Of a stretch of 64,000 nt of DNA, positions 1 through 8,227 are shown one piece after another. The position numbers and the translations under genes were made by a program. The notes under the pieces were generated by a model. It searched no databases, was not told the origin of the DNA, and saw only the letters and a program-made list of their open reading frames with translations. The first letter of the stretch is position 1. Every line of letters starts with the position of its first letter. Source of the DNA: Shewanella carassii (lineage in GTDB: Bacteria > Pseudomonadota > Gammaproteobacteria > Enterobacterales > Shewanellaceae); NCBI RefSeq assembly GCF_002777975.1, contig NZ_NGVS01000028.1:1-64000 (forward strand). Reading direction: 5' to 3'.

Positions 1-3
1 ATT

Positions 4-849
4 ATGAATACAAACACACTTCAAAACATTAATATTGGTGTTGATACCGGCAAATCACAGCTCGACATTTACATCCGTCCATTCGATGTCTTTTTTACCG
101 TGCCAAACAACGAAAAGGGTATCAAACAAGCCTTAGCTACTATCAAAAAACACAACCCACAGCGTATCGTTATCGAAGCGACTGGGCGCCTAGAAATGCC
201 CTTCGTGTTAGCGTGTACCGAGGCCAAGTTGCCTATTGTTCGTGCCAATCCTGTTCATATCAAACGCTTTGCCGGTGCTATTGGTCGTAGAGCCAAAAAT
301 GACCGCTTAGATGCACAGCTTATCGCCCATTATGGTGAAGCCATTAAACCTGAGTTAACGGTCATAAAGGCTAAGAACATACGTTTAATGAGTGACTTAG
401 TAATTCGCCGCAATCAGCTGCTCGCGATGCAGACCATGGAGAAAAATCGTATTCAAATTTTGCCTAAGCACCTACATTCGACAATGACACCCATCCTGAC
501 TGCGATAAAAAATCAGGTCTCAAAGATTGAAAATAAGCTTGTCAAACTCATCGAAGATTGCCCCGAATACCAAACTAAAAATACCCTCTTACAAAGTGTA
601 CCTGGTATCGGCAATATCGCCGCTGCGTCTATCATCAGCAATGTGCCTGAGTTAGGCTACATTACCAACAAGCAAGCGGCTTCACTCATCGGCGTCGCCC
701 CTATTACACGTGAAAGCGGACGCTACAAAGGGAAACGAGTCATCCAAGGAGGCCGCGCACAGGTGAGAACCGTTTTGTACATGGCCATGATGTCAGCCAT
801 GCAATGTAATCCAGTGATACTCCGTACGAACTCCAATAATCATTACTGA
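4..849 (+). pseudogene. IS110-family transposase, C-terminally truncated
   Basis: Transposase of the IS110 family, whose members recombine DNA with an N-terminal DEDD (RuvC-like) domain and a C-terminal serine-containing Transposase_20 domain. Visible in the 281 residues: the first acidic motif NIGVDTGKSQLDI, VIEATGRLEMPF, the AKNDRLDAQLIAHY motif, then SVPGIGNIAAASI and the ESGRYKGKR segment that carries the presumed catalytic serine. Full-length relatives run on for roughly 45 more residues after the 'CNPVI' point. Here the frame ends in an unrelated tail, LRTNSNNHY, so the 3' end has been lost or replaced. The ATG is at the very edge of the window, so the 5' non-coding end is not visible. 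It probably marks an old insertion in the mobile element. Whether it is still active is doubtful. Confidence 0.85.
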
Positions 850-948
850 ATCATTGGGGTCATTCTCGTATGGCTTCGTATCTCCTTGATACCAATTTTT
901 TATTTTTTCAAACACGAGAATCTCTCCGAATCACTTAACATTTTATTT

Positions 949-1071
949 GTGCGCATGCGCGTTTACATCGTTGGACCAGTGAAAACGCGCACGGTTAACT
1001 ATCTGTATGCAAAGAATTTATCAGCTTTCTGCCAAATATACCATCTGGAAAAACGCGCATGCGTGTTTTCC
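949..1071. repeat. Cluster of AAACGCGCAT-type inverted motifs
   Basis: Three related sites are seen: GTGCGCATGCGCGTTTAC (949-966, minus orientation), GTGAAAACGCGCAC (979-992, plus), and a near-palindrome with arms GGAAAAACGCGCATG and GCGTGTTTTCC (1047-1071). The first two form an inverted pair around a 17-nt spacer. Such arrangements are usual for protein binding sites. No protein can be assigned. Confidence 0.5.
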
Positions 1072-1544
1072 AAACCTATTAACTAAAATTCAGTTACTAT
1101 ATTCTCCTGATTTTATAGAGTTTTATTTATTTTGGATGGAATTAGTGCGCACTGATTTTGTCTAAAAATCATACCAAAACACCTAAATTTAAATGCGACT
1201 GTATACCCATACATTGTTAGTCGCTTTACGTTAGGTCCAAACATTAGGTAAATGGATGAGATTTTGTATGGCAACAAGAGTAGGAGTTTTCTATTGAGCC
1301 AACGAACCGAAACAAGGAATGGGGCAACAGCGTGTTTTCGATAAGATGTTTACCATTATTTCGCCCAGGTGAACTTGCAGAGGAAAAGTAACGAGCTGAA
1401 TGATGTACAGCCTTACATTGAATCCCGATATCTGTGACCTGAAAATTAAATCTATTTACTCTTAGGCTTGTGTGCATTCCTTAAGCGCAACCTATTGTTT
1501 TTTGAACCCTAAAAACAAACCTGCATTCGTTGTTTATCTCAATA

Positions 1545-1717
1545 GTCACCGAAACACCACCAATAGGTGGCTTTTCGATGACTCTGAGGGACTGAGACGG
1601 CCTAAACCCTACTGAATACCACCAAAACACCACCAATAGGTTGCTTTTCGATGACGACCAAGGAAAGTTGTGGCTGCGCTACATCAGAAAGCCATCAACA
1701 GGTGGTTTTTGGATGAT
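1545..1717. repeat. Three 36-nt direct repeats, each an imperfect hairpin
   Basis: Copies at 1547-1582, 1620-1655 and 1682-1717, separated by 37 and 26 nt. Copies 1 and 2 match at 34 of 36 positions; copy 3 matches copy 1 at about 25 of 36. Each contains a central inverted repeat (CCACC-AATA-GGTGG in copy 1) followed by a T-rich run. In copy 1 outer arms GTCA..CGAAA and TTTCG..TGAC extend the hairpin to 38 nt. The first repeat-spacer unit has CRISPR-like dimensions, but there are no cas genes and the third copy is degenerate. An iteron, oriT-associated or attenuator role is equally possible. Confidence 0.6.
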
Positions 1718-1744
1718 ACCTGCCTAATTTTACCCAGTTTCTGA

Positions 1745-1775
1745 TTTGTCCAAATTGGGCAGTTTGGCGTGCCAA
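1745..1775 (+). promoter_or_regulatory. Shared operator/promoter motif, copy A
   Basis: TTTGTCCAAATTGGGCAG then TTTGGCGTGCCAA. It contains two short palindromes, CCAAATTGG and TTGGC-GT-GCCAA. It lies 58 bp before the ATG at 1834 and recurs at 8139, 9807 and 17608 (minus strand), each time a similar distance from a start codon. Probably the control site of the transfer operon. Confidence 0.7.
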
Positions 1776-1833
1776 CAATGACTCCCCTCTAAGTAAAAAT
1801 AATCCTGATTTTAATCAATCAGGAGATAAACCA

Positions 1834-2298
1834 ATGAAATTGATCACTTTAACTACTGCGCTCGTCGCTGTCGGTATGCTGGCTGGTTGTACAACCAAAA
1901 GCATTGATTCAATCACGATGGACCACTACTTCCTTAATGCCCGCGACCTGTTCGTTATTCACGAAAAAAACGGAAATGAGTCATGCAACGTGTCTCACGA
2001 TACTGGCAACTCGGATCAATTTAAGAAAGATCTTGGTGAGATTCGGGAGACCATTTACAAGTATCAGTGTGACTCCATAGTGATTCATGGCCGGTATCTT
2101 AATCCTGAAGTTAAATTTCAATGGGATAATCGAGGAAAGAGACCTGTTTGCTCAGTAACATTAAAAGCTAAAAATGAAGGTAAACATGGTTTATGGCCAG
2201 ATGAACCAGCAGCCATCAGTCGGTCTTATGAATCAATGGCGGAGCTCAATTTACCAAACTGTGATTCCATTGATATCCGATGGCAGGAGGCTAAGTGA
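1834..2298 (+). CDS. Small lipoprotein, first gene of the transfer operon
   Basis: A 154-residue protein with a lipoprotein signal: short basic start, hydrophobic core and lipobox MLAGC at residues 16-20, so it should be anchored in the envelope by its lipidated cysteine. The mature part has further cysteines (SCNVSH, YQCDS, PVCSV, LPNCDS) that could form disulphides in the periplasm. I do not recognise a family. The start is well supported by the AGGAG sequence about 7 bases upstream. It follows operator copy A and overlaps the next gene by one base, so it leads the operon that ends with the relaxase. Small lipoproteins beside transfer genes are often entry-exclusion or pilus-accessory proteins; that is only a contextual guess. 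Confidence 0.75.
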   Translation: MKLITLTTALVAVGMLAGCTTKSIDSITMDHYFLNARDLFVIHEKNGNESCNVSHDTGNSDQFKKDLGEIRETIYKYQCDSIVIHGRYLNPEVKFQWDNRGKRPVCSVTLKAKNEGKHGLWPDEPAAISRSYESMAELNLPNCDSIDIRWQEAK

Positions 2299-2690
2299 TG
2301 CGTAATCAATTTAGTCTTAACAACCCTTATACCTGCCTGCATTGCTGCGGTAGCAGCTATCTAAAAATATTAGAGATCGCTGCTGAATCTAGTACCGCCG
2401 TTGATGCAATCAATACCATAGCTTCTCAGTTGGCACTTTTGGCAGCAGAGCGACGCGAATATTCTACCAGAAAACTAGCGGAACTATTTTCTTCAATCAC
2501 CCCGAGCTTAGCGCTCCGGGACCCCATCTCACAGCAAGAAAAAGCCGTGCTTCGCCCGGATTTTTCTCCACACCCCACTCACCGCGAGTGGTCTGTCTCA
2601 TCCGGCGCAGTAGCGCCTTCTGAGGGGACTCACGGCGCCTCTGCACATGCAGAGTTGCATAGGAGTCACACGCAAGAGAATCAGGGATAA
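2298..2690 (+). CDS. Hypothetical protein preceding the TrwA-like gene
   Basis: A 130-residue open frame whose ATG overlaps the stop of the lipoprotein gene (TGATG) and has a good GGAGG site 7 bases upstream, which favours real translation. The N-terminal 70 residues are plausible as a folded helical protein with a CLHCC cysteine cluster. From about residue 70 the sequence becomes rich in His, Ser, Ala and Pro and coincides with a run of four DNA hairpins (2501-2654), so the 3' half may be shaped by a nucleic-acid function. No family recognised. It could be a genuine small transfer gene whose end carries a cis-acting site, or a shorter gene that lost its original end. Confidence 0.5.
   Translation: MRNQFSLNNPYTCLHCCGSSYLKILEIAAESSTAVDAINTIASQLALLAAERREYSTRKLAELFSSITPSLALRDPISQQEKAVLRPDFSPHPTHREWSVSSGAVAPSEGTHGASAHAELHRSHTQENQG
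2501..2654. other. Cluster of four hairpins; candidate oriT or RNA structure
   Basis: Four inverted repeats in 154 bp: CCCGAGC/GCTCCGGG (2501-2520, one bulge), CCACTC-ACCGC-GAGTGG (2575-2591), GGCGC-AGTA-GCGCC (2604-2617), and CTCTGC-ACAT-GCAGAG (2639-2654). They end 48 bp before the TrwA-like start. In R388-type plasmids the transfer origin lies beside trwA, so this is the best-placed candidate. I did not find a convincing match to the R388 nic sequence. Confidence 0.35.
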
Positions 2691-2701
2691 GGGGGACTAC
2701 A

Positions 2702-3058
2702 ATGGGAGTTTCTAAGGCGTACCGCGTACAAATATATCCACCTAGACAAGTACATATTTTGTTGAAGGAACTAGCTAAAGAATCAGGGCAAACGGTTAGT
2801 AAAACGGCGGTGTCTTTGATTGAGCAGGCATTAAATAATGACTCAACACTGCACGAAATCAGAAATGTACAAGTGGATCAGAAGGAGATTTATCAGCAGC
2901 TAATTAACCTGCTGTCGATCAACGTAGCAACCACCGATTTTCTGCTCAAAAAGACCTGCTCTGAGGATGAAATGGCTGAGGCTAAACAGGTCATTTCAGC
3001 CCGCACAAATGCTTTGCGAGAGTATTTCATTGGAGGTGCTGAAAATGGCAACGATTAG
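2702..3058 (+). CDS. TrwA-like ribbon-helix-helix oriT accessory protein
   Basis: A 118-residue protein with a short beta strand (AYRVQIYPP) followed by two helices (HILLKELAKESGQTVSKTAVSLIEQAL), the layout of a ribbon-helix-helix DNA-binding domain, then a helical C-terminal half likely to oligomerise. R388 TrwA (121 residues) has the same design: it binds oriT, stimulates the relaxase and coupling protein, and represses the trwABC operon. The identification rests on size, fold pattern and position immediately before the coupling-protein gene, with which it overlaps by 14 bp. Preceded by a G-rich ribosome site (GGGGGACTACA). It is also the only visible candidate to bind the four-copy operator motif, although this is untested. 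Confidence 0.65.
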   Translation: MGVSKAYRVQIYPPRQVHILLKELAKESGQTVSKTAVSLIEQALNNDSTLHEIRNVQVDQKEIYQQLINLLSINVATTDFLLKKTCSEDEMAEAKQVISARTNALREYFIGGAENGND

Positions 3059-5021
3059 AAAAGGTCGAGTCGGTGACTTTGTTCGTGGTGCGGATACATG
3101 GCTTCATAGCCAGCAGATGTTGTTATTCAGCGGAATTTGGATCTTTCTGCCTGGTGTTTTGTTGGCGATTGTCGGTGGCCTGTTATACATCGGAATAGAC
3201 GCCGATGAATGTGTCTTGCAAAACGCCAGTACATATCTTTGGGCACAATTGAAGGCACTAGTACAACCATTTTCAAGCGTGACTATAGGAACCTGTGTTG
3301 CCCTAGATGGACGCGACTCTCTGCCATCCTCTGTGGTGATAAATGAACCACTATTCCAGGAAGCTGCTGTTAAGCTTCTCAAATCCTTTGGATTGGCTTT
3401 CATTTCGCTCTTTGTATTGTACTTGCCTATTGGTGTTTATCTTGTTGTTAGGGCCGTTAAAAGAGGTAAGGAAATCAAAGAAGACAAATATATTCGAGGT
3501 GCGAAACTTGTTTCAGCCGAAAAATTGAAAGGAGAAATCGTAGAAAAGCATGGTGTTTCTGATTTAACCCTCGGCGATTTCCCTTTACCCACAGGATTTT
3601 CAAAAAAGCATACCTTGATTAGTGGCACCACCGGGGCCGGTAAATCTACTGCACTAACTCATTTGCTTAAAGCTATTCGTGCTCGTGGAGACCGAGCCGT
3701 GGTATATGACAAGAAAGGCGAGTTCGTAGAGATGTTCTACCGGGACAGAGTTGATCACATACTCAATCCGGCAGATAGCCGCTCACACCAATGGACTCCA
3801 TGGGAAGAAATGGCCTCACCATTCGATGCAGACTGGATAGCTGAGACACTTTTACCTAGTTCTAATAGTAATAGCGGTTCTGAGAAATTCTTTACATCCG
3901 CTGCCAGAGCCGTTGTTTCAGCCGCACTTCAGAATTTATATCTAGATGGACCGAAGTCATTGCTTTCACTTCTTCGGGCGACAGCGTGGAATGACCTTGA
4001 GTTACTCAAAGAACTGGTTGCAGGCACTCCAGCAGCGACATATTTCAATGAAGATAACGAGCGAACTCTCGAAAGTATCCGTTCAACCATCGTAGATGGT
4101 GTTCGTCCACTTCGCCTGTTGAAAGAAGAGAATAAAAAAGGATTCTTCTCAATAAGAGATTGGATTGCAGAAGGCGATGAACCTAATGCCGATGATAGTT
4201 GGTTGTTCTTACCAGTACGAGAATCTGAAATAGAAATACAGAAACCTCTCATCTCGACCTGGATACAAGCTGCGGCCAAAGGGTTGATGGCGCGTGGGGT
4301 TAATAACGAACGGACTCTTTGGATTGTTGTCGATGAGCTACCAAGCCTCAAAAAAATTCCTGCTCTTTCAATGTTGATGGCCGAAGGGCGGGGCTTCGGT
4401 GCGGCTGTTGTTTTGGGTATTCAGGAAATAAACCAGCTAGAGGAAGAGTTCGGGAAAAACACCTCTAAAACCATACTTGGCTTATGCTCCACGCAGCTTC
4501 ATTTCCGTTTGAATAATGCCGACACTGCGGAATGGGTCTCCAAGGTACTTGGTGAAGCTGAGCGTGAGGAAGTTGATGAAGACTTAAACTACTCCGCCGA
4601 TGACATTCGAGACGGCGTTCGGGTCAGTTCTAAACGTCAAAACCGAAAAATTGTTCTTCCCAGTGAAATCATGGATCTGCCTGATTTGTCTTGTTTTGTC
4701 AAAATTTGGGGTGTGGAGAGTAAAGCCCGTATTGATATTCCTTTCTTGAGGCTTCCGAAGATCGCTGATGGTTTTATTCAAGGTGATGAGAATGAGACGG
4801 TTGGTATGCGCCTGCTCAATGCCGCACGAGCCTTAAAAATGGAAGCTGATGTTGGCTATGTTCCGAAAGAGATTTCCGATGAGCGGGACGTTGATGAGTT
4901 TAAAAGGCCAATACCAAGCCCAAGTGACTTAGAGCAGGAACTAAATTCAGTATTGGGAACGGTTGGAATGGATGATGATTTGGTATTTGGCCTGCTTGGG
5001 AAAGGAGGCAAAAAATCATGA
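3045..5021 (+). CDS. Type IV coupling protein (TrwB/TraD family)
   Basis: Membrane-anchored hexameric ATPase that brings the relaxase-DNA complex to a conjugative secretion channel. From the ATG at 3045 (GGAGGT 7 bases upstream) the protein has 658 residues. Two N-terminal membrane segments are seen (about residues 25-51 and 110-140) with a periplasmic loop between them. Then come Walker A, SGTTGAGKST near residue 192, and Walker B, LWIVVDELPSL. The segment AEGRGFGAAVVLGIQEINQLE is typical of TraD_N/TraG-type motors. It is longer than R388 TrwB (507). The C-terminal acidic tail probably contacts the relaxase. It overlaps both neighbours (14 bp with the ribbon-helix-helix gene, 4 bp with the relaxase), so translation is coupled. 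No secretion channel genes are present in the window. Confidence 0.92.
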   Translation: MATIRKGRVGDFVRGADTWLHSQQMLLFSGIWIFLPGVLLAIVGGLLYIGIDADECVLQNASTYLWAQLKALVQPFSSVTIGTCVALDGRDSLPSSVVINEPLFQEAAVKLLKSFGLAFISLFVLYLPIGVYLVVRAVKRGKEIKEDKYIRGAKLVSAEKLKGEIVEKHGVSDLTLGDFPLPTGFSKKHTLISGTTGAGKSTALTHLLKAIRARGDRAVVYDKKGEFVEMFYRDRVDHILNPADSRSHQWTPWEEMASPFDADWIAETLLPSSNSNSGSEKFFTSAARAVVSAALQNLYLDGPKSLLSLLRATAWNDLELLKELVAGTPAATYFNEDNERTLESIRSTIVDGVRPLRLLKEENKKGFFSIRDWIAEGDEPNADDSWLFLPVRESEIEIQKPLISTWIQAAAKGLMARGVNNERTLWIVVDELPSLKKIPALSMLMAEGRGFGAAVVLGIQEINQLEEEFGKNTSKTILGLCSTQLHFRLNNADTAEWVSKVLGEAEREEVDEDLNYSADDIRDGVRVSSKRQNRKIVLPSEIMDLPDLSCFVKIWGVESKARIDIPFLRLPKIADGFIQGDENETVGMRLLNAARALKMEADVGYVPKEISDERDVDEFKRPIPSPSDLEQELNSVLGTVGMDDDLVFGLLGKGGKKS

Positions 5022-8000
5022 TGTCTGCGTCTTCTATTAAAAGTGCCGGAGCTGCCGGTCATTACTTTGAGCATGATGACTACTATGTAGACGGGCTATC
5101 TCCTTCCGCATGGGTAGGCTCTGGAGCTGAGGCTCTCAGTCTTGTTGGTGAGGTGGAGCGGGAAACTTTTAAATCACTTCTGGATGGGCGGCTCCCAGAC
5201 GGTCAACAGGTTGGCACTTTCCGTGACGGCGAATGGAAACATCAACCAGGGACCGACCTCACTTTTTCAGCACCTAAGAGTGTTTCTATTCTGGCAGAGG
5301 TAGCAGGCGACAAACGGCTTCTCGAAGCCCATGACCAGGCTGTCCAAGCGGTACTTCAATATATAGAGAGCGAATATATTGTCACAAGGAATCGCAACCG
5401 TACTAAGGATACCGTTGAATACGAGAAAACAGGTTCGCTGGTCGCAGCCACTTTCAAACACACAACCAGTCGTGCCCTTGATCCTCAGCTTCACACACAC
5501 TGCGTGGTAATGAACTTAACACAGCGAAATGACGGCCAGTGGCGCTCAACGGAGAATAAACCAATCTTCATTGACCAAAAGCACCTTGGTCTGGTCTACC
5601 GTCAATTTCTCGCTCAAGAGGTTGGTTCACTGGGCTTTCGACTAGAGCACCAGGGTAAAGATGGGACCTGGGAGATTGCTGGGGTAAGTAAAGATACTGT
5701 ACGTGAACTGTCGAAACGATCAGAGGCAATCGGAGATGCGCTGGAGGCTAGGGGAAAGACTCGTGAAACGGCCACGGCTGGGGAAAAGGAGACCGCCACG
5801 CTCGACACGCGGGATCGAAAAGTCGCTGCTGAGCGTGGTGAACTTCTGAATCGCTGGCATGCAGAATTGGGTGAAGAGAAGCTGACAGAATTGGAAGGGG
5901 TCATAGCTCTGTCTCGGGAGAATACCCCATCCCTGGAGCGGCAATCCGAGGCGATTTTGGCGCGGGTTCAATTAGCCAACGAAGCCGTCATGTGGGCGAC
6001 TGAGCACCTTGGAGAACGTGATACGTCTTGGGCACACCACGATCTAGTCAAAGTGGCTAGCCGTTATGCCGGATCGCGAGTACTACTTTCTGATGTAACG
6101 AATGCAATTGATGCTGCAATTCGCAGTGGTCAGCTCATAGAGAAGTCGGTTAGAACCTTTGATAAGGTCAGCAAGCAAGAGATTGATGTTCGGGGATATA
6201 CGTCGAAAGCGGCCATCGCCATCGAGGATGAGGTGATCAAGGAGGAATACCTTGGCCGCGACCGAGTTCAGGCATTGTGCAGCCGGGAACAGGCGGCTGC
6301 GGCCATTTCTAATGCCGAGGAGAAAGCCAACGAATTGGGGTACGAGTGGAACGCTGACCAACGGAGAGCTACCGAGGGCATTCTGCTCACAGAGAATCGG
6401 ATCGTTGGAGTGCAAGGGTTCGCAGGTACGGCTAAAACTACCTCCGTCCTACGAACTGTAGCTGAGACCGCGAGGGATATGGGGTATGAGGTTAGGGGGC
6501 TTACCCCTACGAATTCTGCTGGTCAGAGTTTGATTGATGGTGCTGAAATTCAGTCTGGAACAATTCAGTCTTTTCTGGCACAAAACCGCAACGAGTGGGT
6601 TCAAGAACGGAAAACTCATACCCAGATCGATAAAATTGATAAGCGGTTAGAGCAAATCGAAAAAGCCCTCTCCAATCCATATGTTGATGAAAAGACTGGG
6701 GTTCGGATTCCCGAGAATTCGCCGCTCTATCAGAAACGACTCGACGAACTCCAATATGAAAGATCAGAGTTACAGGGAGAACGTGACGGTCTTGGAAAAA
6801 TGTTGGAAAAAACTCCTCAACTTTGGATTGTGGATGAGTCCAGCATGGTAGGAACCAAGCTAATGCGAGACCTCTTGCAACGTGCGGGGCAATCGGGGGC
6901 TCGTGTCGTATTGACCGGTGATGTTCGTCAGCTAGCCTCAGTCGAAGCTGGTGCTGCTTTCAGGCAGCTTCAAAATCACGGGATGGAAACCTACCATCTG
7001 GAAGAAATCGTTCGGCAGACGAACCGAGGAACAAGGGATGCGGTATACCTCTCCCTAATGAAAAGGGCCTCTAATGCTCTAAGTCGGTTACAGGAGAGTG
7101 GCAGCACGATAAAAGAATTGGTCGCGCATAAGAAAAGTGGAAAAATTGACCATGAGAAAAGCGGTGAAGCCCGCAGACAAGAGCTTGTGACGGACTACAT
7201 GGCTCTTGCGCCGCAGGAACGAGCCAAAAGTATCATCCTCGAACCAAGCCGAGAGGGCCGTCGTCGCACGAATGAATTAGTTCGTGACGCCCTAAAAAAA
7301 GAAGGTGCTCTGGGCGAAGAGCTGCGTACTAACCAGCTATCACCGGTCGATGCAACAGAAGCTGAAAGGCGTATGGTGACATCGTATCAAAATGGGCAAA
7401 TCGTCCGGTTTGCGCGTAGCTTCAAGCGTGAGGGCATCAAGAAGGGCCTGTATTATCAGGTTGTTGGTCGAGATAACCACGATATCTTGCTTAAGAAGTT
7501 CGGGGCCAATGAGCAGGCTGAGCTGATTCGCTTCTCCCCTGAACGCTATGCGGCCAAGAACATCCAGATGTTCAACCTAACTGAAAGTGGTTTGGCCGTT
7601 GGTGAGAAGATCGTGTGGCGTGATAATGATAAGCCGACTGGACGATTGAACAATGACACGGCCACTGTTGAGAAGATAGAAGGCACGAACGTAACCTTCA
7701 GACTTTCAAATGGTAAAACTGGTGAGTTTGATATGTCCAAGCTGGCTAATTCCCATTGGGATCACGGTTACGCCATGACTGTTCACGCTGCCCAAGGTAA
7801 GACAGCCCAGAACGTGTTTGTGCACGCTGAAACCAACCGAGAAGCTTTATTGAACACGGAACAGTTCTATGTGCAGATATCAAGAGCAAAGGACCGCGTG
7901 TATCTCTATACCGATTCAAAAGAAGGGCTGGTTCGAGCTGTAGAGCAACGATCAGGTCAAAAACAGACGGCTAAGGAAAGCCGTTACCAGTCTCTGGAAC

Positions 8001-8128
8001 CGCTGGATCACTTGATTGATAAGCTATGGCAACAACCAGAGTCAGGACGCTCGTCAACGCAGACAACAGGTAAATCTCAGGCTAAAGGTATATCAAGAGG
8101 CGACAGTGAACGCAGTCTAACTAGATAA
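5018..8128 (+). CDS. MobF conjugative relaxase-helicase (TrwC/TraI family)
   Basis: Nicks the transfer origin through a tyrosine, stays bound to the 5' end and unwinds the strand. The 1036 residues show an N-terminal relaxase domain with clustered tyrosines (AGHYFEHDDYYVDG, residues 13-26) and the metal-binding histidines in LDPQLHTHCVVMN (about 152-164). A RecD-type helicase follows: Walker A GFAGTAKTTS (about 467), Walker B LWIVDESSMVG, VVLTGDVRQLASVEAGAAF, YAMTVHAAQGKT and FYVQISRAKDRVYL. Length matches the family (TrwC 966). It starts at ATG 5018, overlapping the coupling-protein stop, with AAGGAGG 9 bases upstream; a second ATG follows directly. The domain set is complete with no sign of decay. 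The transcript probably stops at the hairpin at 8145-8183. Confidence 0.95.
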   Translation: MMSASSIKSAGAAGHYFEHDDYYVDGLSPSAWVGSGAEALSLVGEVERETFKSLLDGRLPDGQQVGTFRDGEWKHQPGTDLTFSAPKSVSILAEVAGDKRLLEAHDQAVQAVLQYIESEYIVTRNRNRTKDTVEYEKTGSLVAATFKHTTSRALDPQLHTHCVVMNLTQRNDGQWRSTENKPIFIDQKHLGLVYRQFLAQEVGSLGFRLEHQGKDGTWEIAGVSKDTVRELSKRSEAIGDALEARGKTRETATAGEKETATLDTRDRKVAAERGELLNRWHAELGEEKLTELEGVIALSRENTPSLERQSEAILARVQLANEAVMWATEHLGERDTSWAHHDLVKVASRYAGSRVLLSDVTNAIDAAIRSGQLIEKSVRTFDKVSKQEIDVRGYTSKAAIAIEDEVIKEEYLGRDRVQALCSREQAAAAISNAEEKANELGYEWNADQRRATEGILLTENRIVGVQGFAGTAKTTSVLRTVAETARDMGYEVRGLTPTNSAGQSLIDGAEIQSGTIQSFLAQNRNEWVQERKTHTQIDKIDKRLEQIEKALSNPYVDEKTGVRIPENSPLYQKRLDELQYERSELQGERDGLGKMLEKTPQLWIVDESSMVGTKLMRDLLQRAGQSGARVVLTGDVRQLASVEAGAAFRQLQNHGMETYHLEEIVRQTNRGTRDAVYLSLMKRASNALSRLQESGSTIKELVAHKKSGKIDHEKSGEARRQELVTDYMALAPQERAKSIILEPSREGRRRTNELVRDALKKEGALGEELRTNQLSPVDATEAERRMVTSYQNGQIVRFARSFKREGIKKGLYYQVVGRDNHDILLKKFGANEQAELIRFSPERYAAKNIQMFNLTESGLAVGEKIVWRDNDKPTGRLNNDTATVEKIEGTNVTFRLSNGKTGEFDMSKLANSHWDHGYAMTVHAAQGKTAQNVFVHAETNREALLNTEQFYVQISRAKDRVYLYTDSKEGLVRAVEQRSGQKQTAKESRYQSLEPLDHLIDKLWQQPESGRSSTQTTGKSQAKGISRGDSERSLTR

Positions 8129-8138
8129 TTGCGGTCTA

Positions 8139-8169
8139 TTGTCCAAAAAGGGCAGTTTGGCGTACTGGC
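8139..8169 (+). promoter_or_regulatory. Shared operator/promoter motif, copy B
   Basis: TTGTCCAAAAAGGGCAG then TTTGGCGTACTGGC, a diverged copy of the motif at 1745. It ends about 58 bp before the GTG at 8228. Its left half doubles as the ascending arm of the relaxase terminator hairpin. Confidence 0.65.
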
Positions 8170-8183
8170 TAGACTGCCCTTTT
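8145..8183 (+). terminator. Terminator of the relaxase operon, overlapping operator B
   Basis: Inverted repeat AAAAGGGCAGT (8146-8156) and ACTGCCCTTTT (8173-8183), perfect over 11 bp with a 16-nt loop and T-run. It begins 17 bp after the relaxase stop. Confidence 0.75.
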
Positions 8184-8227
8184 ATTTGAAAATGGAATGG
8201 ATACAGAACCAAAAGGGAGATCTAAAA

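Larger units (their letters stand above)
850..1833. other. Gene-free, repeat-rich segment upstream of the transfer operon
   Basis: About 980 bp in which I see no convincing gene; the short open frames lack ribosome binding sites and family resemblance. It holds a cluster of AAACGCGCAT-type motifs (949-1071), three copies of a 36-nt hairpin repeat (1547-1717) and the 31-bp operator-like motif (1745-1775). The density of structured repeats next to transfer genes suggests a control or origin region. That function is inference. Confidence 0.6.

Noticed and set aside
886..1086. Short open frame (66 codons) in the repeat-rich region
   Set aside because: No ribosome site, overlaps the AAACGCGCAT repeats, no family resemblance.
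1199..1214. LexA-like box CTGT-ATACCCAT-ACAT
   Set aside because: The last base deviates from CTGT-N8-ACAG and no SOS-type gene starts nearby.
1244..1477. Minus-strand open frame of 77 codons
   Set aside because: No recognisable protein, no good start, and lies in non-coding repeat-rich DNA.
1545..1717. Calling the three repeats a CRISPR array
   Set aside because: Unequal gaps, diverged third copy and no cas genes; kept only as a repeat.
8131..8160. Resemblance to the R388 nic site (TGCGGTCTATTGTCC)
   Set aside because: Only TATTGTC and TGCG agree; the bases belong to the four-copy operator motif and the terminator.
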